This document shows positions 1-15,602 of a stretch of DNA of 60,000 nt, piece by piece. The notes under the pieces were generated by a model, which saw only the letters and a list, made by a program, of their open reading frames with translations, made no database searches and was not told where the DNA came from. The position numbers and the translations under genes were made by a program. Within the stretch, counting starts at the first letter, position 1. Each line of letters starts with the position of its first letter. This DNA comes from Anaeromyces robustus (lineage: Eukaryota; Neocallimastigomycota; Neocallimastigomycetes; Neocallimastigales; Neocallimastigaceae), in NCBI GenBank assembly GCA_002104895.1, contig MCFG01000003.1:1-60000 (forward strand). The letters are read 5' to 3'.

Positions 1-99
1 GGTAATAAATATTGTAAATTTCAATGCTATGGTGGTACAATTTGATATGTGTAACTGTATCAAATTAAGTATTATTTATGCTTAGTTAATATGAGTGGT

Positions 100-2484
<2,385 letters not shown>

Positions 2485-3162
2485 ATGTTACAATATTCAG
2501 AGCATATTGATCTTCCCGATCATGAAATATCTGTTATTGGCCGTCAATATATGTCAAAACGCCATGATATTTATTATTTAAAGGAAAGTCATATGGCCAG
2601 TTCAAGGAATAGGTTAATTATTACCGATACTTATGGTGAAGAATTATTCAGTTGTAAGGAAGAAGGAAATAAAATGATCCTTTATGACGATTTTAATAAA
2701 CCTATTCTTAATACTTATGTAGATGGTAATGCATTTGTAAAAGAAATATATATATATGCAGGTGAAGAATGTAAAGAAGTTATTTCAAAAGTAAAATTAA
2801 ATTCACATTATGATGATGATATCCAAAATTATACAGCTGTATTTTTCAATAAGTCAACGAAATCAAATGAAACTTTAAATATAGTGTATAATAGGTTAAA
2901 AGATTCTTATGATATTTTTAGTTCTAAAAGAATGAATGGAAAACCTGATAAAGTTATTGTATGTGAAATTAAAAAAACTAATTTATATAAAGTATTTAGT
3001 AAAAAACATTCCATAGAACTTCCATCATTGGTGGATTATGTATATATGTTTGCATTATGTATTGGCTTTATGAGACTTAATACCTCAAGAAATATTATAA
3101 CTTCTAAAGCTAAAGGAAGTAGATATATAGCAAGAGAAGGTTTTAATGCATTTTTTAAATAG
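2485..3162 (+). CDS. LURP-one/tubby-C-like domain protein, copy 1
   Basis: A single-exon frame of 225 residues with no signal peptide. The pattern matches the LURP-one (tubby C-terminal-like) fold: an N-terminal strand region (PDHEISVIGRQYMSKRHDIYY), 'ITDTYGEELFSCK' as the 'D.nG..lf.v' strand, 'FFNKSTKSNETLNIVYN' in the middle, and a hydrophobic C-terminal helix (PSLVDYVYMFALCIGFMRL, residues about 181-199) that would be the central helix of the barrel. LURP-one proteins are membrane-tethered or cytosolic in plants and fungi, with poorly known roles; some relatives (phospholipid scramblases) act on membranes. Codon use is mixed, with G and C at many sites, unlike the flanking DNA, which supports a real gene. 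A paralogue follows at 5063 in the same orientation. The family call rests on pattern memory, not on a search. The start is the first ATG of the frame. Confidence 0.75.
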   Translation: MLQYSEHIDLPDHEISVIGRQYMSKRHDIYYLKESHMASSRNRLIITDTYGEELFSCKEEGNKMILYDDFNKPILNTYVDGNAFVKEIYIYAGEECKEVISKVKLNSHYDDDIQNYTAVFFNKSTKSNETLNIVYNRLKDSYDIFSSKRMNGKPDKVIVCEIKKTNLYKVFSKKHSIELPSLVDYVYMFALCIGFMRLNTSRNIITSKAKGSRYIAREGFNAFFK

Positions 3163-5062
3163 GTTATAAAAAAAAAAAAGAAAAGAAATTAAAATAAAAA
3201 AAATAACCTATTTATTTATTATATATTATTATCTTCAAAAAAAAAAAAAAAAAAAAGCTGTAAAAAAAAAAAACATAAAATATTATAATATTATCCATAT
3301 ATAAAAAAAAAGTATGAATATATATTTATATTTTTTTTTCCAATATTTTTTATTTTATTTATATCTATTATCACGTCGAACGATCACACACTCTACTTTT
3401 TTTATTATTTATATTAATATCTTAAAATATGGGAATACCATTTTTTTTAGAAATTTTTTATTCAATTTCAAAAAGAGAAAAAAAAAAAAAAAAAACAAAA
3501 AAACAAAAAGATAAAAAAAACAAAAAGAAAAGAAAAAATAATTATATATAATAATATTAAAAAATATTAATATATATAATATGTATATAAATTTCAAATT
3601 GAATAAATGAATTATAATATTTCAAATTAATTTATTATTTTTTTTTAATTAAAATTATTTTAAATTATTTATAATAAATATCAAAGCGTTATCCTCTCTA
3701 TAAATTATTAGAATATTAAAATAAACAACGACAAAATAAAAAAAAAAAAAAATAAATAAAAAATAAAAAAAAGTTTAAAAAAAAAACAAAACAAAACGAA
3801 ACGAAATTTTAGTTTTTTACCCTTTCATTTTTTTCCTTTTTCTTTTTTTTTCCTTTTTCTTTTTTTTTCCTTTTTTTTTTCCTTTTTTTTTTCCTTTATA
3901 TTATCAATGAATAAATGAAATTTAAATTTAAAATATTAAAAGTGATGTAATACATATATATATATTTTTCTGTTTGATTTATTATAACCTTTCTTCCCCA
4001 TTTCATTTTCAATTAATTTATATATTTATATCTATCATTATTAAATATAATATTTTTACACTTAAATTTGATAATTCTATATAATAGTAGTAGTAATAGT
4101 AGTAATAATAATAATGAATAATAAATAATAATAATAATAATGAATAATAATAATAATAATGAATATTAAAATAATAATATCAAAATAATATCAAATTTAT
4201 TAATTAATTATTAATTTTAAATTATTAATATTATTAATAATATTATTAATTAATATTTATTAATAAAATAATATTTATTACTATTATTAATAAAAAATTA
4301 AAATTTAATTTAATAGTATTATTAATTCTTATTTTTTTTATTTATTATTTATTATTCATTAATTATTAATTATTTAATATTATAATATTTATTATTATTT
4401 ATTTATTATTTATTTATTTATTTATTATTATATTTATTTATTATTATTTATTATTTATTTATTTATTTATTTACTATATCTATATTTATTTTATTTTATT
4501 TTATTTTATTTTTTGCTTTGAAATAAAAATATAGTTTATAATTTTTTTTTTTTGGTCATGAATGAAACTTTAATATTATTGTTATTCGAGGATAAATTTT
4601 TTTGTGTGACATTGACATTACTACGAGCATTACTAAGAAAAATATTTAAAAAAAATTTTTTTTTCTTTATTTTTATTTTTTAAATATTTAAATTTTAATT
4701 TTTTACCTATAATAATAATGATAATATAATAATATCAAAATAATTTTTATTATGATTTTATAATAATAATTATTATTATTATTATTAGTGTTATTGTATT
4801 AATATATATAGATAGTATCTTTTTTTTTTCATTTTAAAACTAATTAAATAATATATTATAATAATAAAAATCTAATATTATTTATATAAATAAAACGAAA
4901 CCATCCAAACAAAAACAATTATAATAATCTTAAATATATATGATTTTTAATTTTTTTTATTTTTAATATTATAAATTAGTATTATAAATTATTATTATTA
5001 TTTTTGTTTTTATTTTTATTTTTCTTTATTTTTATTTTATTACATATATATATATATATATA
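3163..5062. other. AT-rich intergenic DNA between the two LURP-one paralogues
   Basis: No convincing gene. It contains poly-A/T runs, a C/T-rich tract at about 3825-3895 (repeated CCTTTTTCTTTTTTTT), an AAT/AGT microsatellite at about 4085-4165 and TTTA/TTA repeats at about 4375-4515. Short open frames at 3314-3597 are made of Phe/Lys homopolymer codons. A small less-AT patch around 3370-3400 (cacgtcgaacgatcacac) has no recognisable role. Confidence 0.55.
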
Positions 5063-5692
5063 ATGACTAATATAAATAATACTCCTGATCATGAAATATC
5101 TGCTGTTGATATTAAATATATATCTAAACAAAAAGCCACTTTTTATATAAGAGAAACTGGTATTTTTAGTACTAAAAGATTTATAACGGATAGTAATGGA
5201 AAAGAACTTTTTAAATATAGTGTAACAAAAAATGGTTATATTCTTAATGATGAAGATAATAATAAAAAAACACCTATAATTAATGTTTATGTGAAAAATA
5301 ATAAAATTAATAATAATAATAAGGATATGTATATTTATTTTGGTCAAGGGAATGAAAAAATAGTTTCTTCAATACAAAAAATTATTAATGAACAGAATAA
5401 ACAAGAATTTAGAGCAGAATTTTTTAATCAAGCCAGTGGAAAAAATGAAACTTTAAATATTGTATATGAAATATTTAATAAATGTTATTATATTTATTGT
5501 AATAATGAAACTATGATAAGTAAAATTCAACGTACAGGTAGAAAATTTTCAATAGAAGTTGCCCCTTTAATTGATTATGTATTTATAATAGCTATTAATC
5601 TTTGTCTATTAAAATTAAGTGATATTGAAGAAAGAGAAAACTTTGAACAAATACATCTAATAAATTTATCTAATTTATATCAATATTCATAG
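5063..5692 (+). CDS. LURP-one/tubby-C-like domain protein, copy 2
   Basis: Single-exon frame of 209 residues, clearly related to the protein at 2485. Both open with PDHEIS and share the blocks 'FNxxxxxNETLNIVY' and a C-terminal hydrophobic 'LxDYVxxxAxxxxxxxL' helix (here APLIDYVFIIAINLCLLKL, about residues 171-189). The rest has diverged strongly: the loop around residues 65-85 is enriched in Asn and Lys, and the C-terminal tail differs. This is an old tandem duplication, not a recent copy. The start is the ATG at 5063, directly after an (AT)n run; no earlier in-frame ATG fits the paralogue. Function is unknown beyond the LURP-one-like fold. Confidence 0.75.
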   Translation: MTNINNTPDHEISAVDIKYISKQKATFYIRETGIFSTKRFITDSNGKELFKYSVTKNGYILNDEDNNKKTPIINVYVKNNKINNNNKDMYIYFGQGNEKIVSSIQKIINEQNKQEFRAEFFNQASGKNETLNIVYEIFNKCYYIYCNNETMISKIQRTGRKFSIEVAPLIDYVFIIAINLCLLKLSDIEERENFEQIHLINLSNLYQYS

Positions 5693-7443
5693 AATAGAAT
5701 AATATAAATAAATAAATATATATATATATCTAAAGATAATAAATAATAATAACATAGACTAAAAAGAATAAAAAAATGAAATATTATAAATATTTATATA
5801 TTTATATTATAATATTTATATTATAATATTGAATATATTTATATTTTTTAAATAATAAAAATAAATATTATATAATATATTTATATATTTTTTTCATATG
5901 TATTATTTATACCATTGTAATCTATTAATATATATCAATAAAGATTCTTTGTAATATTTAATATTTAACAATTTTTTTTTAATTATTTTTTCTTTATTAT
6001 TATATATTATTTACCATGATTATTGTTTTATTATTATAGAATTATAAAATTCTATAGAATAATATCTAATATAGATATGTGTATTTATTAATAATGTATA
6101 TTAAAAAAATATGTATATATATAAAATATGAAAATGTTAAATTTTATTATTACTTATTAATCCATCCCATTGTTACTGATTTCTATTTAAAGAAAGAAGT
6201 AAAAGAAAGTAAAAAAAAAAAGATAATCCTTTTTATTTATTTGTTTATACATAAAATATATATATATATATATATTTATTAATAATAAAGAAATAAAAAA
6301 AAAAAAAAGAATTTTAATTAGAATATAAAATAATAATAATAATATATATATATATATATTTTATTATTATGATTAATTTTTATTAATATATTAAAAAGTT
6401 TATTAATTACTTATATTCATTTAATTATAGTCATTTAATTATTATTATTAAAGAAATAATAATTTTATATTCATTTAATTATTATTAAAGCAATAATAAT
6501 TGTCTTTTTTGTTTTCTGTTAATCTTATAAAATTATTTGTTATTATATTATAAATAATTCTTTATAAAAAATTATTTACTTAACAATATTTTTATTATTA
6601 ATAATAAATAATTCTTTATAAAAAATTATTTGCTTAATAATATTTATATTATTAATAATAAATATTTTCATAAGATTATGCGTTCATAATATTAAATAGT
6701 TATGTATGTTATATATAAATATATAAAAGAGTATTAATAATAATTATTAATTATAGTAATAATTCAAAAATACCTAAATTTACAATAAATTAGATCTTAA
6801 TTTAATCTTCAATTAAAGTTTTAAAGCTAAATTTGATATTAAGATTATATTATTAATTAAAATTATACAGTTTATAATATTATAAATTTTAATTATTAAA
6901 TAATAATAAAATTTAGTTAAGAAGAATATAGAAGAATATAGAAAAATGAGAAATCTAAGAACAGAAAAACATAAATAAAAAAAAAAAAATAGAAATAAAG
7001 ACAAAAAATATATAAAAAAAATAATCGTAAAAAAAATTAAAGATCAAAAAAAAAAAAAAAACAAAAAAAAAAAAGAACTAGTAAAAAGAAATTAAAATAA
7101 TTATAATAAATATTTATATAATAATATGAATTAAAATTGAAAATTATCATTATATATAATTTTTAAATATAAAAAAAAAAGTTTAATCATTTAAGTTTTT
7201 TTATATTTTAATTTCTAATTTTTATAAAGTTTATGAGTTGAATGTTGAATCCTAATAACATTTTTATATAATAAAGTAATATAATAATATAATAATAAAT
7301 CATATTTTCAAATAAGGAAAATTATTTAATTAATTATAATATTATGTTAGTATATTTATTTTTTTTTTTAGAAAATCTTAATTTTATTTTTAACTTTTTG
7401 CATTATTTTTATAGTTGAATATAATTTAATAATTAAATTATTG

Positions 7444-7483
<40 letters not shown>

Positions 7484-10279
7484 GAGGCGAAAGAGAAAAA
7501 AAAAAAAATTTATATTAATATAAAGTTATTAATAATTAAAAGACATTTACATATGCAAAAGAAAATAATAATTAAAATACAATACAATAATAATCATAAT
7601 TATTATTAACAAAAAACTATTAAATGAATAAATAGCTACATAAAAAAAAAAAAAGTGTAATAAAATAAAAAAAAATAATAATAATAATAAAATTAATTAA
7701 AAAATCATTGGAAAATTAAATAATTATTTTTACATGAATTAATAATATTTATGATTTTTATTATATATACTTTATATATTAATCTTTCTTATCCTCTATT
7801 CAATTTAAATATTTATTATTATTATTATTATTATTTATTATTTATTATTTTTTTTTATTACTATTTTGTTTTATATATATAATTTTTTTTTCTATTTTTA
7901 AAAGAATTTTTTCTTTTTTTGAAATAATTATTATAAAAAAACAAAAAATAAAAGTCGAAATTTGAAAATCAGTAAAATAATTAAATAATAGAATATATAT
8001 ATATATATATAATAAAAAAAAGATATTTCATATATATATGTATATTTGCAAATGGTTAGTTGATTATTCAAAGTATTATTAATAATTTTTTTCTTTTTCT
8101 TTCTTCTATAAGGAATATTAAAATAATAATAATATAAAAAAATTCACTTAAGAATATATTGTATAATTTATCATTGAATTAATATATAATTTGAATAAAA
8201 AAAAATTATTCATTTATATAATGGAATAATAATATTTGAATACATATCAAAGGAATTGAAAAGTTAAAAAAATGTATCAATAAAGGAATTAAAGGAATTA
8301 TTTATAATATTATTATTACCTGACAATCAACAATAAATATATAACAAAAAAAAAAATCGATTAAAACTTAACGAACGTTTATTACAACATTATTTTCCTT
8401 TTTTTTTTTTTTTAAAAAAATTTTTTTAAATAATAAATAAAAAGTCGAATATTTAATTAATAAATTCATATATTTGAAATAAAAAAAAAAAATCATATAA
8501 ATTAACAATTATCAATTATAATTTTTATAAACGTTGGTCGATATATTATTACCATTGAAATACGAAGAAATCCAATTAAAAACAATAACAACAAAAACAA
8601 ATAAATTTATTTTATATTATTATACATAACATTTAAAAAATTATTTTCCTTTTTTAATATGTATATATAATTAATAGTCGAAATAAATATAGTCGACATA
8701 AATCATACATATAAATTAATAGTTGTTGTTACTTTATAAAACACATTAATTGATATATGTTAATATCAAATTACAAAGAATAATAATTACAAATTACATC
8801 ATTTAAACAACAATAACAACAACAAATATATGAATATATTTATTATTTAATAAAAATAATCCTTTTTAATTTTTTTATTAATATTCTTTAAATTTATTTT
8901 AATTTTTTTTTATCATTAATTATTAATAGTATTTATCTTAAATATTAACAAATTATATCATTTCTGTTTTAATATATTTATATATACCTTTACCCAATAT
9001 TTATTTTAGTATTTTCCTCAATAATGAAGAAATATATAACAAATATAATAAATATATATAATCATAAAAAATACATATAAATCCTTATATTATATTATAT
9101 TATATTATATTATTTTATTATTATTATTATTACTTTTGTTTCAATTTACTAATTTTTCATAATAAAGATAAAGAAAAAACAAAAACAATAACAAAAACAA
9201 TAACAAATATATATATAATAAAAAAAAATTATAATTAAAAAAAAAAGTACATATTTACGTCATTATTAAAATCAATATTATAAAAAATCATTGGGGAATA
9301 ATTATTGTAAAGAGGAAGGAAAAAAGGATTACAATAAATAACGAAAAATAAAAATACTAATCAATCAATTACAAATATTTATATATATATATTATACAAT
9401 TATCGTTAATATCATAATTTTAAATATACACATAAACAAGAAATCATATGTATACTTTATAATGCTAATAAAGGAATACATATATATATAATAATCGAGG
9501 AAAACAAAAGAAAAAAAAATCGAGAAGACAAAAAGAATTATATTAAATTATTCTAACGATCGTATTTAATAAAATTTATATTATTTAAAAATTGACTTTT
9601 ATAAAACTTGGATAAAAAAAAAAAAAAGACAAATTTTATATACAATTAAATTATATCATCAAGTAGTTAAATAAAAAAAAAAAAAACGGAGGAACCATAA
9701 AAATATTTAGATATTTAGATTGATCATTTAATACAGAGTATTTCATTTCTAGTGAAAAAAAAGTATAAAACAAAAAGACAAAAACAATAGAAAAAAAAAA
9801 ACATTAATATAAATATAAAATTATTTTCTTTTTTTAATCTTAAGTCTATAAGAAAGTGAAATATATTAGAGGAATTAAACAAAGAGTAAAAAAAAAAAAT
9901 TTCTTTTTAATACTATAATAATTTTTATCGAAGTAAAAAAAAATGATTAATGTTTAAATATATATATACATATAATAATATATATTAAATACACACATAT
10001 ATATATATTATTATGTTTATAAAGTAAGTACATTTTTTATTATTATTTATTCTATATCAATAAATAAAATAAATATATATATATTAATATATATTATATC
10101 TATTTCTATATAATAATAACTGTAAATAAATTACTAATTTAATTATTATTATTTCTTTCTTTCTTTCCATCTTTTTTTTTATATTTCCTTCTATTTTTTA
10201 TATTATATAAAAACATATGTTCATTTTATATTAAAATTTTCTTCATTTATCATTAATTCATTTAAAAAAAAAAAAAAAG
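5693..10279. other. AT-rich intergenic DNA and probable long 5' region of the G-alpha gene
   Basis: No protein-coding exon recognised. It includes duplicated AT blocks at 6411-6658 (listed separately), a long poly-A tract near 7443-7475 and many poly-A runs. From about 8380 to 9850 there are repeated mixed stretches ending in CAACAATAACAAC and a motif ATTATTTTCCTTTTTT near 8390, 8640 and 9823, followed at variable distance by AGTCGA at the first two. This mild increase in complexity may be leader or promoter DNA of the downstream G-alpha gene, whose first exon must lie somewhere before 10280. I could not identify that exon. Confidence 0.5.
6411..6658. repeat. short direct duplications in AT-rich DNA
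   Basis: Two nested pairs of direct repeats. One 54-base unit beginning TAAATAATTCTTTATAAAAA occurs at 6551-6604 and again at 6605-6658 with a few substitutions. Just upstream, a block beginning TTATATTCATTTAATTAT occurs at about 6412 and again at about 6467, both ending in AAAG(A/C)AATAATAATT. They look like local slippage or unequal-exchange duplications rather than a transposon, because no terminal repeats or coding remnants are seen. Confidence 0.7.
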
Positions 10280-12137
10280 GTGTGTCTAAAACAACTGTTT
10301 GGTTGTTTTCTTACACCAGAAGACAAGGAAAGTAAGGAAAAATCAGATATGATTGATAAAGCAATTCAGAAAGATAAACAACGGTTAAGAAAAGAATATA
10401 AAATGTTATTGTTAGGTAAAATTTTCCATTTTCATCTCTTTCTTTCTTTTTTTTTTTTTTTTTTTAGAAGTTAATAAAATAATATTTTAATACAATCATT
10501 AATTTGTATATATGTTTAATTAATTCCTTTTAATAATAATAATAATAATAAATAATGTTGATAAAAAAAATTTAAAAAAAAAAAATAAAAATAAAAATAA
10601 AAAAAAGGTCCGGGTGAATCAGGAAAATCAACTATTTTTAAACAGATGAAAATTATTAATCAAAATGGTTATAATAATGAAGAATTAGAAGCTTATAAAT
10701 CGACAGTATACCAAAATGTTTTAGATTGTTTTTTTACAATATTAGAATATACTAGAAAAATGAATCAAACTTTTGCATCAGAAAAAAATATGGTATAGAC
10801 ATATATATATTTTTTTAAAAAAAAAAATATAATATTCTTATATACATATATAATGAATTATAATAATTATTGTAATATGAAATAAAAAATGACAAACTAT
10901 CATTATAACTATAATTAATAACCATAATAATAAAAACAATAATTAATATTTTAAATTAATATATATATATGTATATTGTATTATATATTATTATTTTTTT
11001 CTAACTTTCTTTTTTCTTTCTTTCTTTCTTTTTCTTTTTTTTTTTAAAATTAAAAAAATTTTAATAATAAAGGATATCTTAGAGAGAATGGAAAATGAAA
11101 AAGAAATTATTCAATGTACATGTAAAGTTAATAAAGAAATTGCTAATGATATTCATTCCATTGTAACTGATGCAAATATGGAAACTATCATGTCTTATTG
11201 TTATGAACATCCTCAACAATATTATTTAATGGATTCAACTCAATAGTAATTAGAATTTTTTTTTTAATTTTATTTTTATTTATATATTATTATTCTAATT
11301 ATATATATAATTTTAACCATTCCATAATATTAATAACACAATAAAAATAAATATATTAAAAAACAAAAACAAAAACAATATTTTTTAATATATTATCATT
11401 TTTATTATTTTATTAATAATATTTTTAAATTATGATTAAAAAAAAAAAAAATAAAAATAGTTTTTTCGATAATGTACTAAGAATTGGAGAACCAGATTAT
11501 TTACCTACAGAACAAGATATATTATGCTCTAGATGTAAAACAACTGGTATAAATGAAACACATTTTACATACGAAGAACTAAATATACAGTAATTATTAT
11601 ATACATTTAAATATTTAAATAAATTAAATATATTATTATATAATATTTTTGTTATGATTGTATATTCTAGTTATATATAATATTATTAAGGAATATTAAA
11701 AAAATATATAACAATGTTGAATTGTATTTAAATAATTTATATTTTAAATAATTATAACAAATATTTATAACAAATATTATATATATAATTTTCTTTTAAT
11801 TTTTTTTTAAAAAAAAAAAAAATGTATAGCTTATTCGATGTTGGAGGGCAAAGGTCTGAAAGAAGAAAATGGGTAAATATTATTAATTTGTTTTTATGGT
11901 TATAAACATACAATATATTAAAAATAAATCTATCTATTTACAAAATTTTAAATAAAAACAAAATAAAACATTAAAATGATTAACATTAATACTTTTATTT
12001 TTATTTTTATATATATATTTTAAAAAAAAAATTATAGATTAGTTGTTTTGAAGCAGTTACATCAATTATTTTCTGTGTAGCACTTTCAGAATATGATCAA
12101 ACATTAATAGAAGATAATACACAAGTAATTTTTCTTT

Positions 12138-12173
<36 letters not shown>

Positions 12174-12259
12174 TTTTATTTTAAATATTTTATTTTTTAC
12201 AAAAAGAATAATAAATTCTATTTGGAGAAAAAAAAATTTCTTTTTTCTTTTTCTACAAA

Positions 12260-12291
<32 letters not shown>

Positions 12292-13541
12292 AAAAAAAAA
12301 CATATTAATTTATATATAAAAATATTATTATATTATTATATTGGTTCTTTTATTTATTTATTTATTTATTCTTTTATAGAATCGTATGGTAGAAAGTCTA
12401 ATGCTTTTTGATTCAGTTGTAAATAGTAGATGGTTTATTAGAACATCAATAATACTTTTCTTAAATAAATATGATTTATTTGTTATAAAACTAAAAAAGA
12501 TTGTAAGTTTCTCTTTTATAATATTTATTTTGTTTAAAACTTTTTTTTATAATTAAATATATTTATATTTTTATATATTTTTAAATACAAATATAAATAC
12601 AAATCAATTTATATGAAAATAATAATTTTTTTATTTTTATTTTTTTTTATAAAAATATAGCCATTGGAGAAATTCTTCCCAGATTATTCAGGTATTTTTT
12701 TTTTTTTTCATTATTTATTTAAAAAATAAAAAAAAAATAAATTAAAAAAAAAAGACAATATTAATAATAATATTTATTTATTATTTATATTATTTATATA
12801 TCATATTCATATAATTATTTTAATAAAAAAAAAAAAAAATAAAATATAAAAAAAAAATAAAATAAATATTTAAATAGGTGAAAAAGAACCAAAGAAAGCA
12901 GCGCAATTTATTAGAGATAAATTTTTACAAAAGAATAAAGCAAAATTAGCTATATTCCCACAGTATATATAATTCTTATTTTTATTTTTATTTTTATTTT
13001 TATTTTTAATTTTAATTATTTTTTTTTCTAATATTAATTATTATATTAATAATAATATAAATTCGAATTATTTTTATTATATATATGTATTAATAACTAT
13101 AATTATCTTTTTTTTTTTTTTTTACTTTTATTCTTGTAAAAATTATAAAGTTTAACTCAAGCGACGGATACCAAAAATGTAAGTTGAATAAATTAATATG
13201 CTAAATTTTTAAGATTATTATTATTATTATTATTATTATTATTTAATAACTTTTTAATAATTGAAATAAAAAAAATGAATATATATATTAATCTATATCA
13301 ATCATATATAGATAAAACATGTATTTTTCTCAGTGTATACAACTATTGTACAGGTAATAAATATATTTTATAGATTTTTTAATGAATATATATATATATA
13401 TATTGTATATTAAGAATATTTTAATAATATCTTTTTTTTATTATTCATATTATTAATTTTTTTTTATTTTATTACACATACACACATATATATATATTAA
13501 AATGTGTACAGAATGCTTTAAAAGATTCTGGAATTTTGTAG
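10280..13541 (+). CDS. heterotrimeric G-protein alpha subunit, first exon missing
   Basis: Binds GTP and relays signals from seven-helix receptors at the plasma membrane. Twelve exons join in phase: 10280-10415, 10608-10792, 11073-11245, 11461-11589, 11830-11872, 12038-12124, 12380-12502, 12661-12691, 12878-12962, 13151-13178, 13312-13353, 13512-13541, giving 363 residues. Motifs in order: P-loop GPGESGKST (first G split by an intron); switch I CSRCKTTG with the catalytic Arg; switch [18 protein letters not shown] for guanine binding (usually NKKD or NKQD); and TQATDT (usually TCATDT). The N-terminal [13 protein letters not shown] resembles fungal MGC-STEDKE. The exon at 10280 follows an AG acceptor and has no ATG, so the start, normally Met-Gly for myristoylation, must be on an upstream exon I could not place. 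The end, LKDSGIL, lacks the Cys that is fourth from last in pertussis-toxin-sensitive members. Introns are short except near the 5' end. Confidence 0.93.
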
Positions 13542-13658
13542 ATAAATTATTATTATTATTGTTATTTTTTTTTTATTATACACAACCTTACATAAATATG
13601 AAACTGTACAAACTGTATATATATATTTATATATATAGAAATACATAATAAACCAAAA

Positions 13659-13690
<32 letters not shown>

Positions 13691-13740
13691 GAAAGAAAAA
13701 GAAATAAAAATTAAAAAACAAAAAGCATTATTAAAATACA

Positions 13741-13771
<31 letters not shown>

Positions 13772-14331
13772 ATATATATATAAAGATTCAATATATATAT
13801 ATATTATATAAATTTAAAAAAAATTCAAAAATTCAAAAAAAAAAAAAAATTGAAAATCAAAAAGTCAAAAAACCAAAATATCAAAATATCAAAAAACAAA
13901 AACAAAAACAAAAAAAAAAAAATGCAAAATCAAAAAAAAAAAAAAAAAAAAAAGATAAATCTATGAATATATTACATGTAAAAAATGGCTCAACAACTAA
14001 TAATGGAAATATCTATAAAAAAAAATTTTTTTTTTATTATTTTTAATTAAATTATATAAACATATATTCGTTTTTTTATTTTATTTTATTTTTTATTTTA
14101 TTTTTATTTTATTTTATTTTATTTTCTTTAAATTTTTATTTTTTATTTTTATTTTTTTTTAAATTTTTATATCATATATATTATTTTTAAATATTTAATT
14201 AGTTTAAAAATCTATTCATTTTTACTATTTTAAATACTTATTAATATATAATTTCTCTCTCTCTCTTTTTTTTTTTTTTTTGTTTTTTTTTTATTGTAAT
14301 TTAAAAAGTTTTTTTTTTCTCCTGTTAATAC

Positions 14332-14367
<36 letters not shown>

Positions 14368-15602
14368 AAAAGAAAAAAAAAAAAAAAAACATTTAAATAA
14401 AAATCTATAATCATTTTTAATATCGTTAAATATATTATATTATATAAAAGAAAAGAAAAAAAAAAAAGATAAAAAAAAATCTATTGTTTGTAATATATTA
14501 TATGATAAAAATTTTTTTATTAATGAACTCAATAGTAATAAATAATACAAATACTTTTTTTTTTTATAATACATTTTTTTTTTTATTTTATTATATTTAT
14601 TAAAATCATTATTTAATTATTTATAAGGATTATTGATGTTTTAAAAGATGATATGAAAAATTGTTTTATTATTAAATGATATATTAATTGATAAAAAAAA
14701 ATTACTTTTAAAGTTGTAAATAATAAATAATTATAATATATATATTAATTTAATAAAAACTATATAGCTTATATAACTATATAGTTTTAAACCATACATA
14801 AGCATAAAAAAAAAGAGAATTATATATAAGATACATAGTTAAAAATAGTAAAGAAAAGAAAAGAAAAAAAAAAAAAAGAATTCCATTTTTAAGTAACCTT
14901 TATTTACTAGATTAAAAAAAAATATTAATAATCATAAAATAAATGGTATAATTATGGTATATATGATGTTATCCATTTTTCAAATAACCATATTAATATT
15001 TCATTTTTTTATTTTTTTTTTTTTTTTATTTTTTTATCTTTTTATTTGCTTTTTTTTTTTTATTTTTTATTTTTTACTTATTTATATATATATATATATT
15101 ATAATTAATAAATAATATTATAAGTGTATGCGTATATTATTATTTTTTTTTAAAAAAAAGGTATTATAATTATTATTAATATTTTTGATTTACGTTTTTT
15201 TTTTATAAAAGAAAAAAAAATATAATTAATGTTAATTATTATATGTATATTTTATATTTATATTAAATGTATATTTTATATATAATATATATATAAATAT
15301 GAAATATTAAATAGATATATTACTAAAGATTAATGTTACGATATTATTATTATTATTGTTGTTGTTATTGTTATTGTTATTGTTGTTTTTTCTTTTTTAG
15401 TATTGTTTTTATTGTTCGATATGATTTTATATATATTACTTTATTTTTATTTTTGTTTTATTCTTATTAATTTATTAGTATATTATATTATGTTATATAA
15501 TTTATATTTATATTTTATTTTTGATATTATTATTTTTTTGATTTTATTTTATATTATTATTATTATTTTTATTGAATTATTATTATTATTATTTTATTAT
15601 AA
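13542..15602. other. AT-rich intergenic DNA
   Basis: Dense poly-A and poly-T tracts (for example 13655-13680, 13740-13765, 14335-14365) and TTTTA repeats near 14080-14130. The region lies between the convergent 3' ends of the G-alpha gene and the membrane-protein gene, so polyadenylation signals of both are expected but cannot be singled out in such sequence. The frame at 15403-15606 is AT low-complexity and starts without an ATG. Nothing else is seen. Confidence 0.6.
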
